A stretch of DNA of 64,000 nt, taken from positions 248,001 to 312,000 of the forward strand of contig NZ_RHOY01000001.1 in the NCBI RefSeq assembly GCF_003946725.1, written 5' to 3'. Each line of letters begins with the position of its first letter. Within the stretch, counting starts at the first letter, position 1. A model generated the notes under the pieces. The model ran no database searches. It was not told the origin of the DNA and saw only the letters and a program-made list of their open reading frames with translations. Of this stretch, positions 37,535 through 46,583 are shown piece after piece. A program made the position numbers and the translations under genes. The DNA comes from Agrilactobacillus yilanensis (lineage in GTDB: Bacteria; Bacillota; Bacilli; Lactobacillales; Lactobacillaceae).

Positions 37535-37586
37535 TAATCACTCCATAAAAAAAATTTATTAAACTAAGCATAGCATAAAAAAAGCC

Positions 37587-37702
37587 AGAGCGTGACAAAA
37601 GACGGGTTGATTTTGAGCATAGCCTAGACTAACGCCGTGAGCGGGCTTCGCTTACAAGTTAGACGTAGCTAGGCACAGAAATCAGTCTTTTGGAACGCGT
37701 TT
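37587..37702 (+). repeat. hairpin element, type B (first of a triple cluster)
   Basis: AGAGCGTGACAAAAGAC to GAACGCGTTTT. Unlike other loci there is no plus-strand gene upstream; busR reads away from it. Confidence 0.9.
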
Positions 37703-37710
37703 TAAAGACC

Positions 37711-37825
37711 AGAGCGTGAACTAGAGCGGGAAAGCCTCGAACACTAACCTAGAATCTTGCAGGGTGTCGTCAGACACACAAGAGATTCGTAGTTAGGTGA
37801 GAGCTTTGCTCTAGTGAACGCGTTT
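37711..37825 (+). repeat. hairpin element, type A (second of cluster)
   Basis: AGAGCGTGAACTAG to GAACGCGTTT, eight bases after the type B copy; nearly identical to the copy at 32301. Confidence 0.9.
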
Positions 37826-37832
37826 ATGAGCC

Positions 37833-37948
37833 AGAGCGTGAGAGCTTATGGGTGACAATGCACATAACCTAGACTTACGACATAAGCCCGGTCTTGGCTT
37901 GTGAGTAAGACGTAGTTATGTAAATTGTCAGTAAGCTCGAACGCGTTT
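37833..37948 (+). repeat. hairpin element, type C with changed outer arms (third of cluster)
   Basis: The core and apex match the copy at 32184, but the outer arms read GAGCTTATGGGTGACAAT / ATTGTCAGTAAGCTC. The stem is kept by paired changes. Confidence 0.9.
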
Positions 37949-37960
37949 CAGAAGACGAGC

Positions 37961-37999
37961 ATAAGATAAAACCGCCGTGAGCGGGAAAGCCTCAAGCCC
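37961..37999 (+). repeat. hairpin element debris
   Basis: ACCGCCGTGAGCGGGAAAGCCTC combines pieces of type B apex and type A arm without a closing half. Confidence 0.4.
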
Positions 38000-38002
38000 C
38001 AC

Positions 38003-38041
38003 AAAAAACAGCCTGATCAAACCCGACCAGACTGCTTTTTT
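38003..38041. terminator. cyuPA terminator
   Basis: AGCAGTCTGGTC / GATCAGGCTGTT stem read leftward with a T run after it; also has T residues on the other strand. Confidence 0.8.
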
Positions 38042-38079
38042 ATTTTCCTTCTATTATATATAGCCGTTAAAGCAACTTT

Positions 38080-39417
38080 CTATCGCACCTCTTGGACTTG
38101 ATCACTTTTTTTTTCAACCATAATGTTCAAGATCGTCGGATCCGTACCCGCCAACCCTTCTGTACCTAAACGCCCAATAGCTTGAATCGTCTCATCAATT
38201 TGATGGCAAACAAGCCCATTGCTGGCAGGCACTGCAATTTGCATCAGCGCTAGATTCACAGAACGATACATAGAGGCTACAGAAGTTGCGACTTTCATCG
38301 CACAAGAGCAACCAGCGCCATCACAGATCATCCCTGCGGCATCACTGGCCATATTGTTAATGCTGCGACAGGCTGTTTGGAAATCATCATCCATTAAATA
38401 GACCACCCCAGCTGCAGCACCCATTGCAGCGGAATCAGTGGCGCAAAATGCAGACAGCACTGGCAAAAAGGCATGGATATATAATGCCGTGAGATGGGAC
38501 AACGTTATGCCACGGACCAAAGTCTCCTCGTCAGCGTTGACATGCTGGGCCACAACACAAACCGGACAAGTGGCGGTGATGCCTTGATTGCCGGAGCCTG
38601 AATTAGACATTGCGGGCAACGGTGCGCCACCCATGCGGGCATCAGAAGCAGCTGCGGTGTAGGCCACAATGCGATTGCCTAAATCCGCAGCCATCCCGGA
38701 GCCAAAACCAGAGGTACTGGCTTGATCAATGGAACGGCCCAATTTCAACCCATAATCATGGTGCAGCCCTTCTTCGGCCAAGGCCATATTAACAGTGGCA
38801 GCGTCTTTCATAAACGCAATTGATTTTAGATCAACATTATGCGCAAACTGCCAAATATCAGCAAACGTTACAGTTTTCATAAAGGCCTTAAAATCCGAAG
38901 TGGCATGGGCAGAAGGCCGTTCTTTAGAAAATAAAACAGTGTCATTTTTTTCAACTAGGAAAATATTCGTATGGGCGCCGGCAATACAGACACGCACGGT
39001 ATCTTTGGCGGTGGTTAAGGACACCTCCACGTACAGATCATCGTCTACGGCCGCCACTTGGGCACTGACCCGACCAGAATGGGCCAATTCCAAAACAGCC
39101 GGTACGTCCGCTGGCGTCATGTTGGCAATCACGCTCAAGCCGGCATCCGCTTGTCCGCATAGGGCGCCGGCAGCGGCAGCGACTAACAATCCAGGTTCGC
39201 CGGTTCCCGGCACAATTACAGCCATGGCGTTCTTCATAATATTCGGCGAGACTTTCACTTCAATTTTTTGGATCGTCTGATCTGCCAATACCGCACGACC
39301 ATTGGCGGCACCGTAAGCTACGGCAATCGGTTCTGTACAGCCGGTTGCGGCCACAACACCATCTTTTAAAACATCTATAAATTGCGCTGCCATTTTTGTT
39401 GAATCCATTGTGATCAT
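38080..39417 (-). CDS. cyuA: L-cysteine desulfidase (CyuA/YhaM family)
   Basis: Predicted 4Fe-4S lyase that degrades L-cysteine to pyruvate, ammonia and sulfide; cytosolic, 445 residues. Motifs include GCTEPIAVAYGAANG near the N-terminus, SNSGSGNQGITATCPVCVVAQ in the centre and CDGAGCSCAMKVATS near 370, whose cysteines are candidate cluster ligands; it is distantly related to serine dehydratase alpha chains. Two ATGs (39417, 39408) share AAAGGA; the second has more normal spacing. It is downstream of the transporter in the same order as E. coli cyuPA. Serine as substrate is an alternative. Confidence 0.85.
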   Translation of the reverse strand: MITMDSTKMAAQFIDVLKDGVVAATGCTEPIAVAYGAANGRAVLADQTIQKIEVKVSPNIMKNAMAVIVPGTGEPGLLVAAAAGALCGQADAGLSVIANMTPADVPAVLELAHSGRVSAQVAAVDDDLYVEVSLTTAKDTVRVCIAGAHTNIFLVEKNDTVLFSKERPSAHATSDFKAFMKTVTFADIWQFAHNVDLKSIAFMKDAATVNMALAEEGLHHDYGLKLGRSIDQASTSGFGSGMAADLGNRIVAYTAAASDARMGGAPLPAMSNSGSGNQGITATCPVCVVAQHVNADEETLVRGITLSHLTALYIHAFLPVLSAFCATDSAAMGAAAGVVYLMDDDFQTACRSINNMASDAAGMICDGAGCSCAMKVATSVASMYRSVNLALMQIAVPASNGLVCHQIDETIQAIGRLGTEGLAGTDPTILNIMVEKKSDQVQEVR

Positions 39418-39439
39418 TTCCTTTCAGAGTTGTCTTTGA

Positions 39440-40777
39440 TTAACTAAATGCGAGGAATGGTGATGCAATGAGCAAAATCCCAATGAGAATGATGAACCAA
39501 ACGCTAGGGCTCTTCCATTTATGTAACGCCGGCACTTTGTAGACAAGGTACGCTGGAATTAAGCAACCGATCATCCCAAAAATCGGAGAACAGATGGAGG
39601 TAAAACTCAAAACAGGAGCATTCAGTAAGATGGCCCCCCAAGAGACCAATACGGCAAAGACTAAGATACATTTACTCAAGATTTTTTTATTAATTTTTTC
39701 TTCCGGCATAAACCGTTTTAAGACATTGGTGGCGATACCTTGACAAGATTCTCTAAAGCCAAGGAAAACGCTGAAGAAGGCCGTCATAACTGCAAAGATG
39801 TTCAAGACCAAACTTAGAATTTTTACAGAGCCGACATTCATATTCTGGGCGACAATCGCCAAGGTGGAGATATTTTTAGCGTAAGCTTCCACTGCCTGAT
39901 CATGACCGATGGCTAAATTAAACGAAATCGCATAGAAGAAAACGACAAAGAACAAAACGAAAAAGGCAATGTTCATCGCCCGTAAAGCTTTGTAACGTGC
40001 GACTTCTACATTTTCGTTGTGGCTTCTAAAAGAAATAACCATCGGCGATAAGGACTGGATGAACAAAATGGAAGTTAACGTAAATGGTAACATAATAATG
40101 CCCTGTTTGATAAGATAACTGATCGAAGGGAACGTGGGAATGTTGTGAATGTTCCAAAAACCAATCATCGTAACGCCGAGAACAAAGATAATTAATAGCT
40201 TTGTACAAACCATAAATGAAGAAATTTTAAATAATAATTTTTCAGCTTGGGAAGCAATCAAAACTAATAAGATCACTACACCTAAGCCATAAAATGGATT
40301 ATGGGACCAAACTGTTTTAGTAATATGGAAAGAATGCAGGAATGATGCACTATCATTAGTAATCGCTGTGGAGTAAACAAATACCCAAATCAGCAACATG
40401 GCGAAGTATAACGCCCCGATAATAAAGCCCCAATTTTTCCCCAAATAGTTCCCAATAATACTTGGATAATCATCACATTCTTTAGCTTCAGCAATTGTAT
40501 TAATAAACAAGCGTTGGAACAAATAAATCGCTGGATAACCGATCAATGACGATACAAGAAAAACCCAAATTCCAACTAAACCGACTTTCACCGGTAAAAA
40601 GACAATCCCGGCACCAATCGCCATCCCAATACTCATAATGACCCAGCCGACATCCGTCCCATTAAATTTAGTCTGGATTTTCCATTCTTCTGGGGTGATA
40701 CCGGCCTTTTCAGCATGTTTTCTATCTCGATTAGTCAGGTTAATTTCTTTTGGCGCACTTTGAGCTTCTGAGTTCAT
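39440..40777 (-). CDS. cyuP: cysteine/serine transporter, HAAAP family (CyuP/YhaO-like)
   Basis: Amino acid:cation symporter, 445 residues and about eleven membrane helices. Sequence blocks such as GWVIMSIGMAIGAGIVFLP, STAITNDSAS, LPFTLTSILFIQ and LNAPVLSFTSICSPIFG correspond closely to E. coli YhaO (CyuP), more so than to SdaC. Together with cyuA it makes a cysteine uptake and breakdown operon. SD AAGGGG before the ATG. TTGATAAT lies about 170 bp upstream, in the region shared with the divergent YheO-type regulator. Confidence 0.85.
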   Translation of the reverse strand: MNSEAQSAPKEINLTNRDRKHAEKAGITPEEWKIQTKFNGTDVGWVIMSIGMAIGAGIVFLPVKVGLVGIWVFLVSSLIGYPAIYLFQRLFINTIAEAKECDDYPSIIGNYLGKNWGFIIGALYFAMLLIWVFVYSTAITNDSASFLHSFHITKTVWSHNPFYGLGVVILLVLIASQAEKLLFKISSFMVCTKLLIIFVLGVTMIGFWNIHNIPTFPSISYLIKQGIIMLPFTLTSILFIQSLSPMVISFRSHNENVEVARYKALRAMNIAFFVLFFVVFFYAISFNLAIGHDQAVEAYAKNISTLAIVAQNMNVGSVKILSLVLNIFAVMTAFFSVFLGFRESCQGIATNVLKRFMPEEKINKKILSKCILVFAVLVSWGAILLNAPVLSFTSICSPIFGMIGCLIPAYLVYKVPALHKWKSPSVWFIILIGILLIASPFLAFS

Positions 40778-40947
40778 AATGCTACGACCCCTTTTTCGAT
40801 ATAAAAACTATCAATTTTTAAACGAAAATTTCATCCGGATTAGTTTTTTCACTTTTGAACAAATAAATATGAGCGCTTTCAATATTTACAAATTTAATCA
40901 TAAACAAGATATTTTTCTCTGTCAAAGTGAAACTGATTAAAAAAAGG

Positions 40948-40959
40948 CATTGATAATCC
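40948..40959 (+). promoter_or_regulatory. TTGATAAT motif upstream of cyuP
   Basis: CATTGATAATCC, 171 bp before the cyuP start; same core as the motifs near the two YheO-type regulators and the serine dehydratase operon. Confidence 0.35.
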
Positions 40960-41334
40960 AAATATATCTAATCATTCTATAATAAATAAGGCAAGACGTC
41001 CCTACCAAGCAGCCTTTATCACTTTACATTTAATGGGTTAATCTATAATAAATTATCAGGATATAATTTTTTATCAATCCTTGATATAGTGCTGTTTTAT
41101 AAGTATTTTTTGTAAGTAATCCTGAGCTAAGTTATCTTCAGGTCGTTAAAATTCTGATAAAAAATAATCAGTGGTTTAAATCTATTGATTTTAAACATAC
41201 TCAAAAGATGACTATCATTAGATTTAACCTCATTTTTTAGTGATAGTCAGAAAATTATCAAAGCGAATTATAAATTTGATTTACACGACTTCAAATCTGT
41301 TATTATATTCTTTTTATTGCTCACCTATTAACGG

Positions 41335-41347
41335 AATTATTGATAAT
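41335..41347 (+). promoter_or_regulatory. AATTATTGATAAT motif upstream of first YheO-type regulator
   Basis: This 13-mer lies 46 bp upstream of the regulator start codon. The identical 13-mer lies 44 bp upstream of the paralogous regulator (48167-48179), suggesting autoregulation. Confidence 0.5.
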
Positions 41348-41393
41348 ATTTTTATATAATGTTATCGTAATTACCGTTATTGGAGGTGAAAGA

Positions 41394-42080
41394 ATGAGTG
41401 TTTCAAATTATATTCGCAGTTATTTACCATTGGCTAAATTTTTAGCTGAAATTTTAACGGAGAACAATGAGGTTGTTTTGATAGATTTAACCCAATCAAA
41501 GCCGGTGCCCCTGGCTGTCCACCACGAATTGCCCCAGGTTCCCCTGTCAACCATCATTGATCAAGCGCTAAGTGCAACGGCTGAAAAAGGCCATTTTGTC
41601 AAAAAACATTTAGAGCTGAAGACTGCCGATCAGGCTTTAGTGTCCAGTTCCTTTGTCATCCGCTATGATGCGGCCGTTGTGGCGCTACTTTGTGTCATTA
41701 CTGATGAGCAGTGTTTTAGCAATCTGTCCACGGGTCTGAATCAGCTGATGCAGTTATATAATGGCAAGTTGCAAGTCAGTGCGTCTTATTTTGCCCAAGA
41801 AAATAGTCTTGTGGTTGAAGATGAGGAGCATTTTGCCACGTCGTCCATGGATTTTGTGGATAGTGTGCTCAAAGACTATCTTTACGAATTGTCGATCAAA
41901 AAGGCTTATATGCAGCGGGAAAACAAGATCGAATGTGTTCGGCGGCTTTACCATCAAGGCTTTTTCCAGTTAAAAGATAGTGTGTCGATTGCGGCCAATG
42001 TGATGGGGGCTTCTGTGCCCAGTATTTATCGCTACTTGAAGATTGTCCGAGACGAACAAGTCCCATCTTCAAACCCGTAA
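41394..42080 (+). CDS. YheO-type PAS/helix-turn-helix regulator next to cyuPA
   Basis: DNA-binding regulator of 228 residues. The N-terminal half is a YheO-like PAS domain (IRSYLPLAKFLAEIL...). The C-terminal HTH_22 domain contains IECVRRLYHQGFFQLKDS followed by ASVPSIYRYLK. The frame is open to 41340, but the ATG at 41394 with TTGGAGGTG is the start. It is divergent from cyuP and probably controls it in response to cysteine, serine or a related signal. It is a paralog of the gene at 47358 but its PAS part is about 25 residues shorter. Confidence 0.82.
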   Translation: MSVSNYIRSYLPLAKFLAEILTENNEVVLIDLTQSKPVPLAVHHELPQVPLSTIIDQALSATAEKGHFVKKHLELKTADQALVSSSFVIRYDAAVVALLCVITDEQCFSNLSTGLNQLMQLYNGKLQVSASYFAQENSLVVEDEEHFATSSMDFVDSVLKDYLYELSIKKAYMQRENKIECVRRLYHQGFFQLKDSVSIAANVMGASVPSIYRYLKIVRDEQVPSSNP

Positions 42081-42098
42081 CTTAGGGTTTTTGCGCAA

Positions 42099-42145
42099 AA
42101 AAATAGGATCAACGACTCGTCTTTGCGAGTCGTTGATCCTATTTT
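42099..42145. terminator. bidirectional terminator
   Basis: Perfect 20-base stem AAAATAGGATCAACGACTCG around TCTTTG, with A and T runs on both sides, between the convergent regulator and ackA. Confidence 0.95.
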
Positions 42146-42158
42146 GTATTATCAATGT

Positions 42159-43367
42159 TTAATTTAATTTATGATCTTTAACGTGTAAAGCATAAGTATC
42201 TCTGGCGATCATCAATTCTTCGTTTGTTGGAATAATGAAGGCAGTGACTTTAGAATCGTCGGTGCTGATGAGCCGTTCTTTGCCCCGGACGTGGTTTCTT
42301 TCTGGGTCAATTTTTACTCCAAAGGCACTTAAACGATCCCCGATGCGTTGCCGCAAATCAATGCCGTTTTCACCACTCCCGGCGGTGAAGACGATGCCGT
42401 CTACGCCCCCAAGACGGGCAACGTAAGCGCCCACATATTTCACAACCCGGTTGACGAAGACGGATAAAGCTAGAGCGGAACGTTCGTTAGTGGTTTCTGT
42501 ATCTTCTAGATCCCGCATATCTGCAGATAATCCTGAAAGACCCAGCAAACCAGATTTTTTATTTAAAATATCAATAAATTCATTAATGTCGGTGATGCCC
42601 AATTGTTGCATCAAATAAGGAATCAATGACGGATCAATGTCCCCGCAGCGTGTGCCCATGGTAATGCCGGCTAATGGTGTGAAGCCCATGGATGTATCCA
42701 CAGCCTTACCGCCGTCAATAGCTGAGATGGAAGCCCCACTGCCTAGATGCAAGGTGATCAATTTCAAATCTTCTGCGGGTTTGCCCATTAATTCAGCGGC
42801 CCGGCTGGAAACGTAACGGTGGCTGGTGCCATGTGCCCCATATTTACGAGCCCGGAAACGTTTGTAGTAGTCTAAGTCGATGCTGTAAAGATAGTCTTCT
42901 GGTTCCAAAGTGCTGTAAAAAGAAGTATCAAAGACGGCAACTTGTGTGGCATGGGGTAACAATTCTTGGAATACGCCGATGTAATAAGCTTCAATGGCAT
43001 TATGCAGCGGTGCGTATTCTTTTAATTCCTTAATTTGGTCGAGAACTTGTTGGGTAATCCGTGTAGAGCTCTTGAATAATTCGCCCCCGGCTACGACCCG
43101 ATGGCCAACTCCGGTGATTTCTTCCAAATGTTCCACAATGCCCAATTCTTTAAGCCGGGTTAAAATTTTAGCAGCGGCAAGTTCATGGGTTGTGATGGGT
43201 TCTTCTTGATCTATTTTTTGTCCATCGCCATATTCAACGATGAAGTGGGCATTTTCTTTACCTAAACGGTCGATCATCCCTCCGGCGATTTTTTGTTCTT
43301 CTGGCATTTGAAATAGTTGCCATTTTAAAGTGGAACTACCGGCATTGACGGCCATAACTTTTGTCAT
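42159..43367 (-). CDS. ackA: acetate kinase
   Basis: Interconverts acetyl phosphate + ADP and acetate + ATP; cytosolic. 402 residues with all family motifs: NAGSSTLKWQLF at the start (SS where most have SSSLK), GHRVVAGGELF near 87, FDTSFYSTLE near 148, HGTSHRYVS near 181, HLGSGASISAI, GFTPLAGITMGTRCGDIDPS, and TAGSGENG near 330. AGGAGAG before the ATG. Monocistronic. It would harvest ATP from pyruvate made by the neighbouring lactate, serine and cysteine pathways. Confidence 0.96.
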   Translation of the reverse strand: MTKVMAVNAGSSTLKWQLFQMPEEQKIAGGMIDRLGKENAHFIVEYGDGQKIDQEEPITTHELAAAKILTRLKELGIVEHLEEITGVGHRVVAGGELFKSSTRITQQVLDQIKELKEYAPLHNAIEAYYIGVFQELLPHATQVAVFDTSFYSTLEPEDYLYSIDLDYYKRFRARKYGAHGTSHRYVSSRAAELMGKPAEDLKLITLHLGSGASISAIDGGKAVDTSMGFTPLAGITMGTRCGDIDPSLIPYLMQQLGITDINEFIDILNKKSGLLGLSGLSADMRDLEDTETTNERSALALSVFVNRVVKYVGAYVARLGGVDGIVFTAGSGENGIDLRQRIGDRLSAFGVKIDPERNHVRGKERLISTDDSKVTAFIIPTNEELMIARDTYALHVKDHKLN

Positions 43368-43449
43368 TATAATCTCTCCTCGAAATATGCAATTCAGTAA
43401 CTAGTCCTATTTTAACAGTTTTTGGGAGCGTATTCACTAAGATATTACA

Positions 43450-44871
43450 TTATTTTTGGTTAACTGAAAAACTTTTTTCTAACCGTGGCATCAAGGCGGT
43501 TAAGATCAAGCCCACCACCCCAATAATCATAAAAATAACAAAGGTTAATCGAAACCCGGCTAACTGGGCTTGATTGGTGGTGGCGGTTTTACCCACTTGT
43601 TGTGTGGTCAAAGTCAGTACTTCGGTGGCGGCCACGACCCCTAAAGAACCTAAAATTTGCCGAACTGTGGTGGTAACGGCGGTGGCGTCAGCCAATAATG
43701 TTTTATCCAAACTATTGGCCCCCCAGGTTACCGCTGGCATCATTACAAAGGCATTCCCGCTCTCGGTAATGGTGGCACCTAAGATGGCAATCCACAATTG
43801 TTTGAACTGGACCAATAATGCTAAACCACCCATACCAATTACGATTAAAGCCATGCCGATTCGGATGACATTTTGCCCGTTTGTCCGATCTAATAGTTTG
43901 CCGGCAATGGGATTTAAGAGGCTTAAAACTACGGCGGCGGGGACTAAAGAAAGTCCGGATAATAATGGTGAGACATGTAAAACTTGTTGAAAATATAATG
44001 GTAAGATGATGGTGGTGACGATTAAGGCGATGTAAGAAATGCCGGTTAAAAAGACGGATAAGGTGTAGATTTTGGACGCAAATACTTTTAATTGTAATAA
44101 TGGCTGTTGCAACTTGTTTTGCCGCCGGACGAACCAAACCATGCCGATCACACTCAAAATTATCACGAGCCATGTGGCCGCAATGCTGGCGTTATGATGG
44201 GTCAGTTCGGTTAACCCCCACAACATGGCGGGAAAACTGGCGGCTAGTAGGATGGACCAACCGTCAATGCTGCTTTTTGCCAAGGGCATGACGTTGGCGA
44301 TTGTGGCAAAGGATAGGCTAAATGTGAGCAACATTAATAGTAGGAATAAGCCGAATAGGCCTTGCCAGCTGAAGAATTGCAATAGGATGCCGGAGATGAT
44401 TGGTCCTACGGCTAGGGCGGATCCCATGACGAGTCCGGCAAAACCCATGATTTTGCCCCGCTGTGCTTTTGGGGTGATGGTTAATAGGACGGTTTGGTAG
44501 CTGGGGAAGATGATCCCTACGGCGATGGCTTCCAATAATCGGCCGCTCAATAGGGTGCTGAAGTTGGGTGCCCAGATGCACAGGATGGTGCCTAGGGCGA
44601 AGGTGGCAATGATGCTGCGAAACAGGCGTTTAAATGGGATGTTATGCAGCAGCCACGGGCTAACGGGGATGAAGATGCTCATGACCAGCATGAAGCCGGT
44701 GGTTAGCCACTGGACGGTGTCGGCGTTGACTTGGAAGGTTTGCATTAAGGTGGGATAGGCGGTGGATAGGGACGATTGGCTGATGGACATGCTGAAGGTT
44801 CCTAATAATAAGGTGATGATAAAGCCGAGGTAATGCTGTTTTGTTGTGCTGTTTGCGGTTTGATGTACCAT
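43450..44871 (-). CDS. MFS drug exporter, DHA2 (EmrB/QacA) type
   Basis: Proton-driven exporter of 473 residues with about 14 hydrophobic segments. The N-terminal helix LLGTFSMSISQSSLSTAYPTL and the following QWLTTGFMLVMSIFIPVSPWL match the DHA2 pattern, and GLVMGSALAVGPIISGILLQ is motif C of antiporters. SD TGGGGG before the ATG. The substrate is unknown. The GC-poor spacer to ackA has no clear terminator. Confidence 0.85.
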   Translation of the reverse strand: MVHQTANSTTKQHYLGFIITLLLGTFSMSISQSSLSTAYPTLMQTFQVNADTVQWLTTGFMLVMSIFIPVSPWLLHNIPFKRLFRSIIATFALGTILCIWAPNFSTLLSGRLLEAIAVGIIFPSYQTVLLTITPKAQRGKIMGFAGLVMGSALAVGPIISGILLQFFSWQGLFGLFLLLMLLTFSLSFATIANVMPLAKSSIDGWSILLAASFPAMLWGLTELTHHNASIAATWLVIILSVIGMVWFVRRQNKLQQPLLQLKVFASKIYTLSVFLTGISYIALIVTTIILPLYFQQVLHVSPLLSGLSLVPAAVVLSLLNPIAGKLLDRTNGQNVIRIGMALIVIGMGGLALLVQFKQLWIAILGATITESGNAFVMMPAVTWGANSLDKTLLADATAVTTTVRQILGSLGVVAATEVLTLTTQQVGKTATTNQAQLAGFRLTFVIFMIIGVVGLILTALMPRLEKSFSVNQK

Positions 44872-45023
44872 AATAAAGCCCCCATTTTTTTCGGTACGCT
44901 TCTATTGTAGTCTTCTATTGGGCAAATGGCTGAATCAATTGTCAATTTTTTTAGGGGTGGACAAGATGCGGTGGAAGTATGCTATAGTTGAGGTAGACTT
45001 TTTTGAGATGTGAGGCGTCGATT

Positions 45024-46007
45024 TTGAGAGCTTTGAGGGATGCAATTGTACAAACTACAGCAATGACGGGCTTTTCCGGAAGGATTAAGGCCTTTTTTAG
45101 AGTTGCCGGCGCTTTGACGGTAAGCTGCCTGCCTAAAAAACTCGCACAACATTTGGATTTATCCACGGTGGATCGGATTACGTTGCCGGATGGTCTGGTG
45201 CAGACGCCAACGATTTTTGTTCATGGTTTCCGCGGTGGTATTGATACCACTGAGAAGATGGTGGAATCTGCCATTGATTATACGGAACAGACGGAATTTT
45301 TGCGGGTTATTGTCAATTGGCGGGGTCAGATTCGTTACCAAGGGACTTGGACAATGAATGAGAATCCGATTATTCAAATTATTTTTGAGGAAAATATTGC
45401 TAGTATGCGTATGCATTCCCGTTGGCTAGAATTAGTGTTGCCAACGTTAAAAAAGCGGTATGGTTTTCAGAAATTCAATGCGGTGGGTCATTCTGTTGGT
45501 GCCACAGCGTTACTAAACTGTTTATTGGAAAATCATAATGATCATAAATTTCCTAGTTTAAATAAAGTCATTTTAGTGGCTGGGCCTTTTAATGGGGTGA
45601 TCGCTTTAGGTGATATTCCCAATATAAACCAATTGACTGCCTCGGGTAGACCATTCTTGATGAATTTACATTATCTTTATTGGTTGTTTCACAAAAAGAA
45701 TTTCCCAAAGGCGGCTAAGGTGCTGAATATTTACGGCAATACGGATACGGGTTTTAATTCAGACACTTATATTACAATCAATTCCGCTAAATCAGTGAAT
45801 TATTTATTAAGAGATACCGCTTCGGTTTATCATGAAATCGAGGTTCACGGTCCTAGTGGTGAGCACTCTGTGATGCATGACAATCGCCGAATTATTTATA
45901 TTATCAACAACTTTTTATTTAACGACAGTGTCATCACTGAGCCATTCAATGAGACGGTCAAATTAAAAAATTTATCAGTAGAAAAAAGCAGCAGCCCCAT
46001 GGCTTAA
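45024..46007 (+). CDS. alpha/beta hydrolase, DUF915 family
   Basis: Predicted secreted or membrane-tethered hydrolase of about 327 residues. A short hydrophobic N-terminus is followed by TPTIFVHGFRGG (oxyanion region), the nucleophile elbow GHSVGATAL with catalytic serine, and GPSGEHSVMHDN holding the likely catalytic histidine. The frame opens at TTG 45003, but TTG 45024 has TGAGG at good spacing; an ATG at 45063 lacks a ribosome site. A TATAGT at 44983 may be the -10. The terminal codons are followed by a short T run. Substrate unknown. Confidence 0.75.
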   Translation: MRALRDAIVQTTAMTGFSGRIKAFFRVAGALTVSCLPKKLAQHLDLSTVDRITLPDGLVQTPTIFVHGFRGGIDTTEKMVESAIDYTEQTEFLRVIVNWRGQIRYQGTWTMNENPIIQIIFEENIASMRMHSRWLELVLPTLKKRYGFQKFNAVGHSVGATALLNCLLENHNDHKFPSLNKVILVAGPFNGVIALGDIPNINQLTASGRPFLMNLHYLYWLFHKKNFPKAAKVLNIYGNTDTGFNSDTYITINSAKSVNYLLRDTASVYHEIEVHGPSGEHSVMHDNRRIIYIINNFLFNDSVITEPFNETVKLKNLSVEKSSSPMA

Positions 46008-46109
46008 GCTGTTTTTTTATTCACAAAAAAAGCAGTCCCGGTAAGATTAAATTTGAATTATTAGAAATTTATGTTAAAATGAATTCAATCTAAAGGGAGG
46101 TCATAGCCT

Positions 46110-46301
46110 ATGACAAAGACAGAAATTAACCAGCGCTTAACCGAAGAACTCTTCACGATCTGCGATAATTTTGACATCGAGATTGAAGACAAGCTTTATA
46201 CTGAAGCGCAATATCAAGATTTAAAGCGGACTTTACTTGTTTTAAACGAATTAGGGATGGACGAAAACCAAATGAACCAAATTTTGGCAATCGGTGCTTA
46301 A
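46110..46301 (+). CDS. small acidic protein of unknown function
   Basis: 63 residues, mostly helical and acidic (TEELFTICDNFDIEIEDKLY), no membrane segment, no cysteine pair. Strong GGGAGG eight bases before the ATG argues that it is real. I do not recognise the family. It precedes a 14-residue Ser/Gln peptide ORF and a terminator, so the two may be one transcript. Confidence 0.65.
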   Translation: MTKTEINQRLTEELFTICDNFDIEIEDKLYTEAQYQDLKRTLLVLNELGMDENQMNQILAIGA

Positions 46302-46328
46302 CACAAATTAATATTGGAGTTGATTATT

Positions 46329-46373
46329 ATGTCATCTGACTCACAGTCCCAGTCCAGTCAATCTGACTCATGA
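46329..46373 (+). CDS. 14-residue Ser/Gln/Asp peptide ORF
   Basis: Reads MSSDSQSQSSQSDS and stop. GGAG lies nine bases before the ATG, and a strong terminator begins three bases after the stop, so it sits at the end of the transcript of the 63-residue protein. Too short to judge by coding statistics; it could be a leader-type or simply a translated tail. Confidence 0.4.
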   Translation: MSSDSQSQSSQSDS

Positions 46374-46375
46374 AT

Positions 46376-46417
46376 GCCTGAATGTTTCTCATAAAACATT
46401 CGGGCATTTTTATTTTC
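46376..46417 (+). terminator. Rho-independent terminator
   Basis: GCCTGAATGTTT / AAAACATTCGGGC stem with CTCAT loop followed by ATTTTTATTTT. Confidence 0.88.
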
Positions 46418-46446
46418 CTTTCTTTAGATTAAACAAAATCTCATTT

Positions 46447-46482
46447 TTGATAATATTTAATTAGATTGATAATATTTAATTA
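46447..46482 (+). promoter_or_regulatory. 17-bp direct repeat containing TTGATAAT
   Basis: TTGATAATATTTAATTA occurs twice, 19 bp apart, about 100 bp before the membrane protein gene at 46584. The core equals the motif at both YheO-type regulator promoters. Confidence 0.45.
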
Positions 46483-46583
46483 ATAAAATCCTCTCAAAAT
46501 CCTTTGATACCAACCATTTGACAATATCATTTTTATCCCTTATGATTAACAAAATTAAGATTTTTCTAATGGAGGTGTCGTAA

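Larger units (their letters stand above)
40778..41393. other. long divergent regulatory region between cyuP and its probable regulator
   Basis: 616 bp, very AT-rich, no open frame of note. It contains CATTGATAATCC at 40948, a TATCAATCCTTGATA palindrome near 41082, several further TTATCA/TGATAA half sites and AATTATTGATAAT at 41335. Likely the control region for both cyuPA and the regulator. Confidence 0.55.

Noticed and set aside
37587-37948. Repeat cluster as an insertion sequence or MITE
   Set aside because: No transposase, no target-site duplications seen, and termini are only weak inverted repeats; the strict stop-codon placement is not typical of MITEs. Mobility is still possible.
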